From Catenovulum adriaticum (lineage in GTDB: Bacteria; Pseudomonadota; Gammaproteobacteria; Enterobacterales; Alteromonadaceae), in NCBI RefSeq assembly GCF_026725475.1, contig NZ_CP109965.1:2294001-2358000 (forward strand): a stretch of DNA of 64,000 bases, read 5' to 3'. The translations under genes were made by a program, and so were the position numbers. Numbering within the stretch: the first letter of the stretch is position 1; the number at the start of each line of letters is the position of its first letter. The notes beneath the pieces are model-generated. The model was not told the DNA's origin and searched no databases. It saw only the letters and a program-made list of their open reading frames with translations. Shown piece after piece: positions 27,198 through 37,133 of this stretch.

Positions 27198-29303
27198 ATG
27201 AGAAAATTTCAAGTATCAGCAATAGCAGCATTAGGGTTATTAAATTTAAACCTAAATGCCGCCAGTTTATTTAACGAAAATTTTGAGTTTGGTATTGATG
27301 GCCAGTTTACAGCCGTTAGCGTAGCCAGCGATAAAGATTGGTTTCATGATTCATTTAATGGCGATACAAGCGCGAGTATGAATGGATATAACGGTGACAC
27401 CAATAGTGATGATTGGTTGATTTCGCCAGAAATTGATTTAACTCAAACCGCAATTGACACTGCAATTCTTACCTTCACGACACGTGGTCGTTATGATGGC
27501 CAAAATTTAAAATTAAAGGTGTCTACTGACTATCAGCCAGACGCCTCACCTGAAGTCGCTACTTGGACAGAAGTTACGTTTAATATACCGACAGAAACTA
27601 GTGGTGGAAGCGGATCTGATTTTGTGCCATCTGGCGACGTTGATTTAGCCGCCTATATAGGTCAAAAAATTCATTTTGCTTATCACTATAAAACAACATT
27701 TGATGCTGGTGAAGTTAACGGTGCATGGCACGTTGATGCGGTTAATGTTGAACTCACAGGGGATGATCTTGCGCTTCCTTTATCTGGTAGCTTGAATTCA
27801 AGCTTGGGGGATAGTTTCCGCAGTATTGATAATGTTGAGTTTACCGCAACCGCTGCTCAAGGTGCCGGTACACCTTATCAATTCTCATGGGATTTTGGTG
27901 ATGGTTCAACAGCAATGGGCGCATCCGTTAATCATCAGTTTGATTCTGGTGATTACACAGTCACGCTAACCATTGCAGATAAAGATGCAACAAACTCAAT
28001 TGTACTCACTAAAGATATTTCAGTTGCCCAAACTAATGAATATTCAGTTGACGCTAAAATATCAGCCTCTGATATTCGAGTTGCTACCTTTAACGTCAGC
28101 ATGGAAGCCGAAAACTATGAATCAGACGATTCAACAGTTGTTAGCCAAGGCGCACAAATATTAGCTGATGAACTAGCCGCTGGCGATAACGCTCAAATTA
28201 AGAATATTGCTGAAATAATTCAACGTGTTCGTCCTGATATGGTTTTACTCAATGAGTTTGACTACATTGCAGATGCAAACTCAGGTATTGAAATGTTTAT
28301 AAGCCAATATTTAAATGTAGCTCAGGCTGAAGACGTTAATTCAATTGATTATCCGTATTACTTTGTTGCCCCTTCAAATACAGGTACACCTACTAATTTT
28401 GATTTAGATAACAATGGCACTGCCACTGGTACTCAAAACGATGCTTATGGTTTTGGTCAGTTTGAAGGCCATTACGCCATGGTATTCATTTCACGCTTTC
28501 CAATTGAACAAGAAGATGTGCGTACTTTCCAAAAATTCTTGTGGAAAGACATGCCTGGTAATTTAATGCCTACCGACCCAGCAACAGGTGAAAATTGGTA
28601 TAACGAAGCTGAAACAAATGAGTTTAGATTATCTTCAAAATCTCATTGGGATATTCCAGTAAATGTAGATGGCGAACTCATTCATATTTTGGCGAGCCAC
28701 CCTACCCCGCCAACGTTCGACGGAGCAGAAGACAGAAACGGCACTCGTAACCACGATGAAGTTCGTTTTTGGGCTGATTATGTAAATCCTGAAAACTCAG
28801 CATATATATATGACGATAATGGCGCGTTCTCTGGGTTAACTGAAAATGCCCGTTTTGTCATTGTGGGCGATTTAAATGCGTCCGTTGAAGGTGACGCTTA
28901 CGATGGCACTATTAATCAGTTATTAAACAACGAATATGTTTATGCTGATTTTGCACCGTCTTCTGAAGGTGGGCTTGAAAATGATGAATCTAACCCTTTA
29001 TCACCTTACCACACTGCAAGCTGGCAAATGCGAGCTGATTACGTTTTATCGTCTGAATTTGGCTTAATGGCCAAACAAGGTTCAGTATTTTGGCCCGCAG
29101 AAAATGACAACTTGTACAGTTTAATTTCATCACGTACTGCCTCGTCCGATCACCGTTTAGTTTGGTTAGATGTCGCAATAACAGATGTTAAAAGTGACGA
29201 AGAAGACAAAGAAGATGATTTCGTCATTGGATCAGGTACATGGACATTTTATGGCATCGCCTTGCTTGGCTTATTGTCAGCTTTAAGAAAACGTAATCGC
29301 TAG
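27198..29303 (+). CDS. secreted endonuclease/exonuclease/phosphatase-family protein with PKD domain
   Basis: 701 residues, exported. Signal peptide about 1-21. A jelly-roll/cleaved-adhesin-like domain (about 22-190, DDWLISPEIDLTQ) is followed by a PKD domain (about 195-275, FSWDFGDGSTAMGASVNHQF). The EEP catalytic domain comes next (about 290-660), with RVATFNVSM, MVLLNEFDYI, FVIVGDLNAS and SSDHRLVWLDV as the metal/catalytic motifs. A C-terminal hydrophobic helix followed by RKRNR resembles a GlyGly-CTERM sorting tail. Substrate could be DNA or phosphodiesters. With the Pho-box-like site upstream and PhoX next door, phosphate scavenging is likely. Confidence 0.85.
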   Translation: MRKFQVSAIAALGLLNLNLNAASLFNENFEFGIDGQFTAVSVASDKDWFHDSFNGDTSASMNGYNGDTNSDDWLISPEIDLTQTAIDTAILTFTTRGRYDGQNLKLKVSTDYQPDASPEVATWTEVTFNIPTETSGGSGSDFVPSGDVDLAAYIGQKIHFAYHYKTTFDAGEVNGAWHVDAVNVELTGDDLALPLSGSLNSSLGDSFRSIDNVEFTATAAQGAGTPYQFSWDFGDGSTAMGASVNHQFDSGDYTVTLTIADKDATNSIVLTKDISVAQTNEYSVDAKISASDIRVATFNVSMEAENYESDDSTVVSQGAQILADELAAGDNAQIKNIAEIIQRVRPDMVLLNEFDYIADANSGIEMFISQYLNVAQAEDVNSIDYPYYFVAPSNTGTPTNFDLDNNGTATGTQNDAYGFGQFEGHYAMVFISRFPIEQEDVRTFQKFLWKDMPGNLMPTDPATGENWYNEAETNEFRLSSKSHWDIPVNVDGELIHILASHPTPPTFDGAEDRNGTRNHDEVRFWADYVNPENSAYIYDDNGAFSGLTENARFVIVGDLNASVEGDAYDGTINQLLNNEYVYADFAPSSEGGLENDESNPLSPYHTASWQMRADYVLSSEFGLMAKQGSVFWPAENDNLYSLISSRTASSDHRLVWLDVAITDVKSDEEDKEDDFVIGSGTWTFYGIALLGLLSALRKRNR

Positions 29304-29374
29304 TGAACAAAACCATAATTGTTTTATTTAATAATTTAAATTAGTAGCCATTGAAATAATGATAAGGACAAAAG

Positions 29375-31204
29375 ATGAAAATGAATGAGCAATTCAAACT
29401 AAGCCTACTAGCATTAACGGTAGCAACCACTTTAAGCGCTTGTACTCTGGATCTTAACTCAGATGATGAGGATGAAAACAATGGTGGCGAAACACCTGCA
29501 CCTATGATGGACACAATTTCATTTTCAGGTATATCTGTACCTTTATCTGAAAACGCGCAGCAGTCCGTTCGAGCCTCTAACGAGATTACAATTAACGGTA
29601 AAGTGCAAAGCATCGGTTATCACAAACTTATGAGTACGGCTCATGAAGATACAATCACGGGCGAGGTATTTGGTTTAGCTAAAAATCATCTAGATGAGCC
29701 AATTCAGTTTGAAGATGGCAGTGACTACATTTGCAATGGTACTAATGCAGGTGTGGGTTCCGGCCTTGATTACACCAGTATTTTGCAGAAAAACGACAAA
29801 ATGTACATGGTTTCTCAATTTGAATGTCAAATTGGTGCAATGTATGTACAGGAAATAACTCAAGATGCAGATACTGGCATGTTGTCGCCAGTTGAGGGTA
29901 CATTAGAATTTATCAGTCAAAAAGATGAATTTGGTGGATGGGTTCACTGTGCAGGTATGGTAACGCCCTGGCAATCGCACTTAGGTTCTGAAGAATATGA
30001 GCCACGTGGTACTTTAACGGTTGATGATTCTGGCCTTACATCTGATAACTACTACAACGCTATTGCACCTTACTGGCAGGGCGATTTAACTCTGTCTAAC
30101 CCATATTATTATGGTTGGACGCCTGAAGTTAAAATCACAGCTACCGGTGAAGTTGATTATGCTAAACATTACAGCATGGGCCGCATGTCACATGAATTAG
30201 CTTATGTTATGCCAGATAATCGGACTGTTTATTTAACAGACGATGGTACAAACGTGGGTTTATTCATGTTTATTGCGGATAAAGAAAAAGACTTATCTGC
30301 AGGTACATTATATGCGGTTAAATGGAACCAAACTTCATCTGAAAATCACGGTGCTGCCGACTTAACTTGGGTAAATTTAGGCCACGCTAATAACGCTGAA
30401 ATTCGTGAGTTCATAGCGACTAAACCTATGTTTGATGACATTTTTGAACTGGCAGATGACGTTGATAATGTTTGTCCTGACACCTTTACCTCTATTAATA
30501 CTTCTGCAGGTTTTGAGTGTGTGAAACTAAAAGATGTTAATCAAGATTCAGTGGTTGACGAAAAAGATGAGAAATTAGCCTCTCGCCTAGAAACACGTCG
30601 TTTTGCTGCATATAAAGGCGCAACAACCGAATTCCGTAAGGAAGAAGGCGTTACGTTCAATGCAAAAGAATCGAAATTATATATCGCTATGTCTGAAGTT
30701 GCGCGCGGGATGGAAGACGGTAGTTCAAACGATAACGGCGGCTATAACCATATTCGTTTACCTAAAAATTCATGTGGTGCAGTTTATGAATTAAATGTAT
30801 CTGCAGATGAGAGCATGAATTCAATGTATGTTGCTAAAGATATGGCCGGTATTGTTGGCGGTATGTCTGTGGACTACACAGGCAGTGAATACGAAGGCAA
30901 TAAGTGTGACATTAACTCAATCGCCTCCCCTGATAACGTTGCTTATTTAGAGGAATCAAACGTATTGATCATTGGCGAAGATACCAGCTCACATGAAAAC
31001 AATATGATTTGGTCTTTCGATTTAAATGATGGCTCATTAACACGCATATTAACCACGCCTTTAGGTGCAGAAACAACATCGCCTTACTGGTATAAAGATA
31101 TTAACGGCTTTACTTATTTAACAGCGGTTACACAGCACCCATCTGGCCGTGAAGACAATATGGAATCTGAAATCGGCTATGTAGGCCCCATTAAGCTTAA
31201 ATAA
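29375..31204 (+). CDS. PhoX-type (DUF839) alkaline phosphatase-like lipoprotein
   Basis: 609 residues. An N-terminal lipobox (TTLSAC, lipidated cysteine at residue 23) followed by an acidic Asp/Glu linker places it on a membrane facing outward. The rest fits the DUF839/PhoX propeller: EEGVTFNAKESKLYIAMSE, CGAVYELN, and SPDNVAYLEESNVLIIGEDT with the conserved acidic ligands. PhoX enzymes are calcium/iron phosphatases induced by phosphate starvation. It sits 71 bp after the EEP gene on the same strand, so cotranscription is likely. Classical PhoX is Tat-exported; the lipoprotein signal here differs. Confidence 0.78.
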   Translation: MKMNEQFKLSLLALTVATTLSACTLDLNSDDEDENNGGETPAPMMDTISFSGISVPLSENAQQSVRASNEITINGKVQSIGYHKLMSTAHEDTITGEVFGLAKNHLDEPIQFEDGSDYICNGTNAGVGSGLDYTSILQKNDKMYMVSQFECQIGAMYVQEITQDADTGMLSPVEGTLEFISQKDEFGGWVHCAGMVTPWQSHLGSEEYEPRGTLTVDDSGLTSDNYYNAIAPYWQGDLTLSNPYYYGWTPEVKITATGEVDYAKHYSMGRMSHELAYVMPDNRTVYLTDDGTNVGLFMFIADKEKDLSAGTLYAVKWNQTSSENHGAADLTWVNLGHANNAEIREFIATKPMFDDIFELADDVDNVCPDTFTSINTSAGFECVKLKDVNQDSVVDEKDEKLASRLETRRFAAYKGATTEFRKEEGVTFNAKESKLYIAMSEVARGMEDGSSNDNGGYNHIRLPKNSCGAVYELNVSADESMNSMYVAKDMAGIVGGMSVDYTGSEYEGNKCDINSIASPDNVAYLEESNVLIIGEDTSSHENNMIWSFDLNDGSLTRILTTPLGAETTSPYWYKDINGFTYLTAVTQHPSGREDNMESEIGYVGPIKLK

Positions 31205-31230
31205 TCGCGTATAACCTACTCGCATTGTGA

Positions 31231-31316
31231 AATAACCGCTTTTAAGTAAACGTATTAAAGCGGTTATTTTAACTAGCTTAAAATGATAAAAGAGAAGCAA
31301 CCTGCTTCTCTTTTTA
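31231..31316. terminator. two hairpins after the PhoX-like gene
   Basis: First hairpin AATAACCGCTTT...AAAGCGGTTATT (31231-31268), followed by a T-run. Second hairpin AAAAGAGAAGCA-ACC-TGCTTCTCTTTT (31288-31316) with a T-run, a strong rho-independent terminator. Confidence 0.85.
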
Positions 31317-31675
31317 TTTTTACCTTGCCACATTTTTCGTGACACTATTCAACTTCTATTTTTAAATTCACTTTATCGTTTTCTTTTTACCTGATTTTTT
31401 ATATATCGAGCTAAAACGAAACACAATGACTCAGTATAAAAATTTAAAAAACTAAACAAAAGGGCAATTTAAACGACCTCCTTCATTTTTTTGCAATCTG
31501 CTTAGCGTTAAATAAGTTCCAATTAAACCTAAGCTGAGATGCGTCAACGTTGTAAGCTATTTTTAGGTAATCAATTAATCAAAAATAGCTGTTTAGTATT
31601 CCTTATTATTAAATGGAGTCAATTAACAAATAAAACGTGTAAACATTTTAGCCAGCTAATAAACTGGATAATAAT
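31317..31675. other. intergenic region upstream of the di-haem lipoprotein
   Basis: About 360 bp, AT-rich, no gene seen on either strand. It should carry the promoter of the gene at 31676. Confidence 0.35.
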
Positions 31676-33394
31676 ATGAAATCAAGTCTACTTTTTATAG
31701 TGAGCGTGCTGACGTTAAGCGCATGCGACTCAGCAAATCACTCTCAAACCCTTACAAAAAAAGAAAGCCAGCAAGTTGTTGATAACGAAACTACAGCTAT
31801 TGAGCAGCAGCGACTTGCCTACACCCGAAATAAAGTGATGCATAACGATGCTGCATATGTTCCGCCACAATGTTACACCAAAACAGTTGATGAACTCGGT
31901 GAAACTCAAAACCCGTGTTACGCCTGCCACGATAATGGTAAAAAACCCAACTATATCAGTGGTGTAGATTTACAATTGGAATATGGCTTTACTGCTGCAT
32001 ACCTACAAACCAACCGATGGTCAAACTTATTTAAAGACTTTTCTAAAGAAGTAGCTGAAATTAGCAATGATGAAATTAAACAATATATTCGGCAATCAAA
32101 TTATTTTTCTGACGATGGTTCACTCACTTTGGCCAATAAACTTAAAAATGTTCCGCCCGGATGGGATGTAAATAAAGATGGCCAATGGAATGGATTTATA
32201 CCAGATGCTTATTTTAACTTTGATCAACAAGGGTTTGATTTAAAACCTAATGGTGAATTTAGCGGTTGGCGTGCCTTTGCTTATTCGCCTTTTGTAGGGG
32301 CATTTTTTCCAGCTAATGGCGCTACTGATGATGTGCTCATTCGATTACCATCCGTTTTTCAACAAGATGAGCAAGGCCAATTTAATCTAGATATTTATAA
32401 AGTCAATTTGGCCATTGTAGAGGCTATGATTAAACGCCAATCTGTTGAAATTACACCAATTGATGAAAACCTGTTTGGTGTGGATATTGATAAAAATGGC
32501 GAATTATCAATGGCGATAGAAGTCAAGTTTGATTGGGCGCCGCTAGATGATCGCTTAATGAGTTATGTCGGCCAGGCGAAGCAAGCTTTGGCTAAAAAAC
32601 AATTGCATATCGCTGGCGGACTTTATCCGGAAGGTACCGAGTTTTTACACACCTTACGATATTTAGATTGGCAAGACGAAGCGTTAGTATTATCTAAGCG
32701 CATTAAAGAGGTACGTTATAGCAAAAAGACAGGTTGGAATACTTATCCTCAATTACAGAATGCAGCGTTAAGTGAAATAAAAGAAAAAAATGATTTTCCT
32801 GAACGTTTACGTCAATTCACTGGCGATGGTGAGGTTGGTTTATACACTGGCTTTGGTTGGGTATTACAAGGTTTTATTGAAGATAAAGTGGGTGATCTTA
32901 GACCACAAACTTACGAAGAAACGGTATTTTGTATGGGATGCCACTCTGGTATTAGTGCAACGACCGATGGTGCATTTGCATTTTCGCGAAAACTGGATGC
33001 AAGCACATTCAAACAAGGTTGGTACCATTGGTCTGAAAAAGGTTTAGCGGGATTAATGGAACCTAAATTGGCAGATGGCCGCAACGAATACGCGACCTAT
33101 TTAGCGAACAATATTTGGGGCGATGAATTTCGCTCAAATTCAGAAATTAAAGCTAAATTTTTAACGGAAACAGGTGAGCTCAATAAAGCAGCTTTAGCGA
33201 AGCTAAATAAAAATATAGGGGAATTATTAATTCCAACGAAAGCACGGGCAAACAAATTAAACAAAGCGTACAGAGCCATTGTAAAAGAAGAAAGCTATAT
33301 ATATGGACGTCAACCGTTTGAAGGTAACATAAATCATGTACATGATTTTGTTGAATCAGGTACGCCAACCCAAGTTGAACTAGTTTTAAAGTAA
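31676..33394 (+). CDS. di-haem c-type cytochrome-like lipoprotein
   Basis: 572 residues. Signal peptide with lipobox LTLSAC (cysteine at residue 17). Two CxxCH haem-binding motifs: CYACH near residue 83 and CMGCH near residue 423. The region between is not a standard cytochrome fold and contains WDVNKDGQWNGF-like Asp/Gly segments. No recognised enzyme motif. Exported and lipid-anchored, it likely takes part in periplasmic electron transfer or haem-dependent oxidation. Single gene; function unknown. Confidence 0.65.
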   Translation: MKSSLLFIVSVLTLSACDSANHSQTLTKKESQQVVDNETTAIEQQRLAYTRNKVMHNDAAYVPPQCYTKTVDELGETQNPCYACHDNGKKPNYISGVDLQLEYGFTAAYLQTNRWSNLFKDFSKEVAEISNDEIKQYIRQSNYFSDDGSLTLANKLKNVPPGWDVNKDGQWNGFIPDAYFNFDQQGFDLKPNGEFSGWRAFAYSPFVGAFFPANGATDDVLIRLPSVFQQDEQGQFNLDIYKVNLAIVEAMIKRQSVEITPIDENLFGVDIDKNGELSMAIEVKFDWAPLDDRLMSYVGQAKQALAKKQLHIAGGLYPEGTEFLHTLRYLDWQDEALVLSKRIKEVRYSKKTGWNTYPQLQNAALSEIKEKNDFPERLRQFTGDGEVGLYTGFGWVLQGFIEDKVGDLRPQTYEETVFCMGCHSGISATTDGAFAFSRKLDASTFKQGWYHWSEKGLAGLMEPKLADGRNEYATYLANNIWGDEFRSNSEIKAKFLTETGELNKAALAKLNKNIGELLIPTKARANKLNKAYRAIVKEESYIYGRQPFEGNINHVHDFVESGTPTQVELVLK

Positions 33395-33886
33395 GCTAGC
33401 TTAAATGCTCTTTAATGAACCAAGGCAAGATCACACTTTGAAATATAATGGCAGTATCTAGAAAAACCTTTATTTAGAGCAAAAAGCTTTAGAGAAAAAT
33501 ATATTTTTCAGGACGACAAATTCAAGCTTACAGGGATGTGCTTGCGGCGTTTTTGTGAAAATTACTCAAATATGATTTTGCCCTGTGTAATGAGTCTGTT
33601 TGTATTTTATTGCGTTAAGCAAAATAGCCCTTGGCGTATGAAAAACAGTGGCTAAATCATCTAAACTCGGTTTAATGAATATATTTCATTTATTTAGCTT
33701 TCAGTCGCTCTAAGCTCAGTACTATGGAGTCAGAAATATTACTGCTTCGGTATCCACTTTAAAGCCAAATCATTTCCTACCATTAGCAGAAAATCATCAG
33801 AAGCGAGGAGAGGAATGAGCACAATATACAAAGGCAGCTATCAAGGATAAATAATCGTAATAAGATTTAAAAATCAGGAACTTAAG
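33395..33886. other. chromosomal intergenic region left of the integrated element
   Basis: About 490 bp with no supported gene. It is the original chromosome downstream of the tRNA-Leu gene before insertion. Confidence 0.4.
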
Positions 33887-33941
33887 AATGGTACCGGTGG
33901 GCGGACTTGAACCGCCACGCCCGAAGGCAACGGATTTTGAA
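33887..33941 (-). repeat. attL: 3'-half remnant of tRNA-Leu(CAA)
   Basis: 55 bp identical to 57974-58028, covering the 3' half of tRNA-Leu from the CCA end through the anticodon loop (ends ATTTTGAA). After that the sequence diverges (AATAGC instead of TCCGTC), so this copy cannot fold into a tRNA. It marks the left junction of the integrated element. Confidence 0.93.
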
Positions 33942-33997
33942 AATAGCACGCCTAAATTATCTATTTAAAATCAATTAATTAAAAGCTAAGATAAACA

Positions 33998-34018
33998 CTT
34001 TGCAAAAACTTTGCAAAG
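33998..34018 (+). promoter_or_regulatory. candidate integrase arm-type sites
   Basis: Two direct copies of CTTTGCAAA, 11 bp apart, about 57 bp inside the left junction. The same motif is found twice at 10-bp spacing in the repeat at the right end (58091-58110 and 58256-58275). Shared motifs on both sides of the core suggest integrase arm binding. Confidence 0.5.
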
Positions 34019-34044
34019 TTAACCCATTATTATTTGATTGCCTT

Positions 34045-35325
34045 ATGACCACACTACTCCAACGACATGACATTGAAGACGGTTTATACGTTTACTTGCA
34101 GGACAACAGCAAACGTTGGTATTGCCGCTTTGTTATTGACCGAAAATGGATAACTAAATCTACCAAAGAAACGGATTTAGATAAAGCAATATCTAAAGCT
34201 TATTCAATTGTTGTGGAACACAAAATTAAAGCCGAGCACGGAATAAATGTACTTACAAAGAGGTTCAAAGATGTCGCACTTGAAACCATCGCCAAAATGA
34301 AAGAAGAACTAGAACATGGTGGCGGTAAGGTCATTTATAAAGACTATATTCAAGCTTTAAACAAGTATCACATCCCCTACTTCGATCGCATCCACATAAC
34401 CTCAATCGACCAAAACAAGATTCGTGAGTTCAACTCTTGGCGTATTGAACAATTTGGGCGAATACCAGCTAAATCCACCATTCTAACTCACAATGCGGCC
34501 TTACAAATGGTCTTTAAAGAAGCGATTGAGCAAAAATGGATGATAGCAGCTCAAGTACCAACCCTTACAAATATAGGGCAAGAAGGCAAACGCAGAGCGT
34601 CTTTCACTATGGAAGAATACGATATAGTTTACGACGCTGTTGTTGAAATGATGAAAGAAAGCCGCAAAGAAAAAACACGACAGATTCGTGAATTGCTGAC
34701 TGATTATATGGATATTGCCCTATATACGGGCATGAGGCCAGGTTCTGAAATGGATAACCTCACATGGTCAGATATTAAAATTGAAAGTCATGAACATCGC
34801 GTTATTTTTTATATTACCGTCAGGAAAGGTAAAACAACTAAACATACTGGCACCCGTGAAATTGTTTGCAACCAGCATATATTTGATACGATCCGAACTA
34901 TGGCAAGACGCTTTCCTGATAGAAAACCCACCGATAAATTATTTAGGTTACGAGATGGCGCAACAACAAAAGAACTTGGTGTAAATTTTGATAAAGCTCT
35001 GGAGCTATGCGGGCTTAAGGCGTCTTCGCATGGTACTAGATCTTTATATTCAATTAGGCACACATACATTACTCTTGCATTAACAGAACAGCTATTTTCG
35101 GTTGAAGTTTTGGCCAAGCAATGCGGTACAAGCAGCCAGATGATTGAACAGCATTATAGTCACGTCATTCCAAGAACATACAAAAAGGAGCTTTCAGGGA
35201 TTAATTTAGACGATAATAAACAAATGATTCAAAGCCGGTTTGATGTTCCCAAAAAGACAAAGAGAGTATTTGCTAAGTTGATAGCCGAATGGGAAATCAA
35301 TTACAAAAGGCGTGGTTGTATTTAA
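34045..35325 (+). CDS. tyrosine integrase of the element
   Basis: Site-specific recombinase at the left end of the element, about 100 bp from the tRNA remnant. The catalytic region has arginine I in TGMRPGSEMDNLTW, a lysine in VRKGKTTKH, the YSIRHTY box (RH pair; first histidine replaced by Tyr), and the nucleophilic tyrosine in MIEQHYSHV near the C-terminus. I chose ATG 34045 (426 residues). A TTG at 34000 in frame lies within the candidate arm sites. It likely catalyses integration into tRNA-Leu. Confidence 0.92.
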   Translation: MTTLLQRHDIEDGLYVYLQDNSKRWYCRFVIDRKWITKSTKETDLDKAISKAYSIVVEHKIKAEHGINVLTKRFKDVALETIAKMKEELEHGGGKVIYKDYIQALNKYHIPYFDRIHITSIDQNKIREFNSWRIEQFGRIPAKSTILTHNAALQMVFKEAIEQKWMIAAQVPTLTNIGQEGKRRASFTMEEYDIVYDAVVEMMKESRKEKTRQIRELLTDYMDIALYTGMRPGSEMDNLTWSDIKIESHEHRVIFYITVRKGKTTKHTGTREIVCNQHIFDTIRTMARRFPDRKPTDKLFRLRDGATTKELGVNFDKALELCGLKASSHGTRSLYSIRHTYITLALTEQLFSVEVLAKQCGTSSQMIEQHYSHVIPRTYKKELSGINLDDNKQMIQSRFDVPKKTKRVFAKLIAEWEINYKRRGCI

Positions 35326-35341
35326 GAGAGGTAATTTAGTA

Positions 35342-35677
35342 ATGCTATATCAACAAGAATTTGGTTTAGATTTTCAGTTAGGTTTCAATTTGTACGACTT
35401 TCCTAAGCTAAAAGACCGTTCGTACCATAATGATGATTGTCCAAGTTTTTATTTCAATATAAAAAAACAGTATTTTGTCCTATGGGTTGACTACCCACAA
35501 AAACATCAAAGAGAAATAGAGTCTGATAGGTATACTCTGCAGTTAGCAGATAATGAAGGTGATGAAGTTTCTCCAGAGGTATATGCTGGGAGCAATGAGG
35601 TCATATACTCATGTGAATCACCAAAAAAATTAATAGTTTATTTAATGCAACTATTCGAAAAAGACAAACAAAGTTAA
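35342..35677 (+). CDS. small protein of unknown function next to the integrase
   Basis: 111 residues from ATG 35342, with AGAGGT upstream; an in-frame GTG at 35312 would overlap the integrase end. No signal peptide or membrane segment. Aromatic-rich (FGLDFQLGFNLYDFP, CPSFYFNIKKQYFVLWVDYP), probably a compact beta-rich fold. The close fit to the integrase stop suggests a shared transcript. No family recognised. Confidence 0.5.
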   Translation: MLYQQEFGLDFQLGFNLYDFPKLKDRSYHNDDCPSFYFNIKKQYFVLWVDYPQKHQREIESDRYTLQLADNEGDEVSPEVYAGSNEVIYSCESPKKLIVYLMQLFEKDKQS

Positions 35678-35801
35678 GCTTTACTACAATTTTATTTGTA
35701 GTGCTTAAACTATGCAATTTTGTTAATATTAGCCGCTTATAAATAGTGCTGTTGATTAGAACCCCATCCCAACTTTAGCCATACAAAACTGATAATTAAA
35801 T

Positions 35802-37079
35802 ATGCTTCGAGAACTTGTAGAAAAAATAGAGAAAGATGTAACAACTTATAATTCAGATTACCAATCAGACAATGAATTAAGAGCAAAAATAACTCACTGG
35901 CTCTTAAATAATGATTTTAATTACAGCTTATCTGATGATTTAATTCGGATAATGCAGCAAGCCAAAGATGAATTCCTAGTAACGAATAATTTAGATTTTC
36001 AGCAAATTTTATTGGAAAGTGCTCCGTTCTATAATGAACAACATGGCTTTCCATTTATTGACTTATTTGCTGGGATAGGCGGATTTAATTTAGCACTTTC
36101 GGCAAATGGTGGAAGTGCTAAATTTGCATGCGAATGGGACAAATCAGCCAAAGTTACTTATTTCAATAACTACGGTAAATGGCCGTTTGGGGATATTAAC
36201 CAGTTTACTAACACAAACGTTGAAGATATAGTAATTAATCAATCGATTCCAGACCATAGCATACTAGCTGCTGGATTCCCATGCCAACCTTTCAGTCATG
36301 CTGGCGTTTCAGCTCGAACTGCCTTGGGACTGGCACATGGATTTGAATGTGAGACACAAGGGACGTTATTCCATTCAATAGCTAGGATAGCTTTCGTAAA
36401 GCAGCCTCAAATCGTGTTTATGGAAAATGTTAAAAATATTGTTTCACACAATCAAGGAGAAACATTTTCAATAATTCGTTCAACAATGGAAAATTTGGGG
36501 AAAGAAGCGGAAAATAAACATTCCTATAAGTTCTTTTATAAACTAGTGAACTCTGAAACAGTTGTTCCCCAGCGACGTGTTCGTTGTTATATGGTATGTG
36601 TCAGAGAAGATATATACAATGAGTTCGGTGGCTTCGAATTTCCGGAATTTGAAGGAGAACCTTTACCACTATTTCAAGCCTTGGAAAATTTAACTGTCGC
36701 AGAAATAGAAGAGTACACAATCTCAGATAGGCTATGGCAGGGTCACATTCATAGAACTCAGAGAAATCTAGACAGAGGCACAGGATTTACTGCATTTGCG
36801 GCAAACTTAAATAAACCGTCAAATACGATCGTTGCTAGATACGGTAAAGATGGTAAAGAATGTCTCATACCTCAGAATGAAAGAAACCCTCGAAAATTGA
36901 CGATACAAGAATGCTCAAACCTATTTGGATACCCTGCAGGTTTTTGGACTCCGCCATCTAAAACACCAGCCTACAAACAGTTTGGGAACTCCGTTGTAGT
37001 ACCAGTTGTCCAATCGATTGCAGAAGCTATCGTAACACAATATCCAATTACAGCCCTATTTGAGCAAGGGATGCTTTAG
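35802..37079 (+). CDS. C5-cytosine DNA methyltransferase
   Basis: Type II-style DNA (cytosine-5) methyltransferase, 425 residues. Motif I is PFIDLFAGIGGFNLA (near residue 84), motif IV is GFPCQPFSHAG with the catalytic cysteine (near 159), motif VI is MENVKNI, motif VIII is QRRVRCY, and motif X is YKQFGNSVVVPVV. An extra N-terminal helical segment of about 80 residues precedes motif I and could bind DNA or regulate. It converges on the HNH nuclease gene at 37134, forming a probable restriction-modification pair. The target sequence is not readable from the protein. Confidence 0.93.
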   Translation: MLRELVEKIEKDVTTYNSDYQSDNELRAKITHWLLNNDFNYSLSDDLIRIMQQAKDEFLVTNNLDFQQILLESAPFYNEQHGFPFIDLFAGIGGFNLALSANGGSAKFACEWDKSAKVTYFNNYGKWPFGDINQFTNTNVEDIVINQSIPDHSILAAGFPCQPFSHAGVSARTALGLAHGFECETQGTLFHSIARIAFVKQPQIVFMENVKNIVSHNQGETFSIIRSTMENLGKEAENKHSYKFFYKLVNSETVVPQRRVRCYMVCVREDIYNEFGGFEFPEFEGEPLPLFQALENLTVAEIEEYTISDRLWQGHIHRTQRNLDRGTGFTAFAANLNKPSNTIVARYGKDGKECLIPQNERNPRKLTIQECSNLFGYPAGFWTPPSKTPAYKQFGNSVVVPVVQSIAEAIVTQYPITALFEQGML

Positions 37080-37133
37080 GTAAACTACATAATCAACACC
37101 ATCTTAAGCAAACGACTAATTTCTTTCACACTT

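Noticed and set aside
33889..33960. A second tRNA-Leu gene at the left end
   Set aside because: Only the 3' half is present; after TTTTGAA the sequence diverges and cannot form the D-arm or acceptor stem. It is an attachment-site remnant.
34000..34044. TTG start 15 codons upstream for the integrase
   Set aside because: It lies inside the CTTTGCAAA arm-like repeats and encodes residues unlike integrase N-termini; ATG 34045 is preferred.
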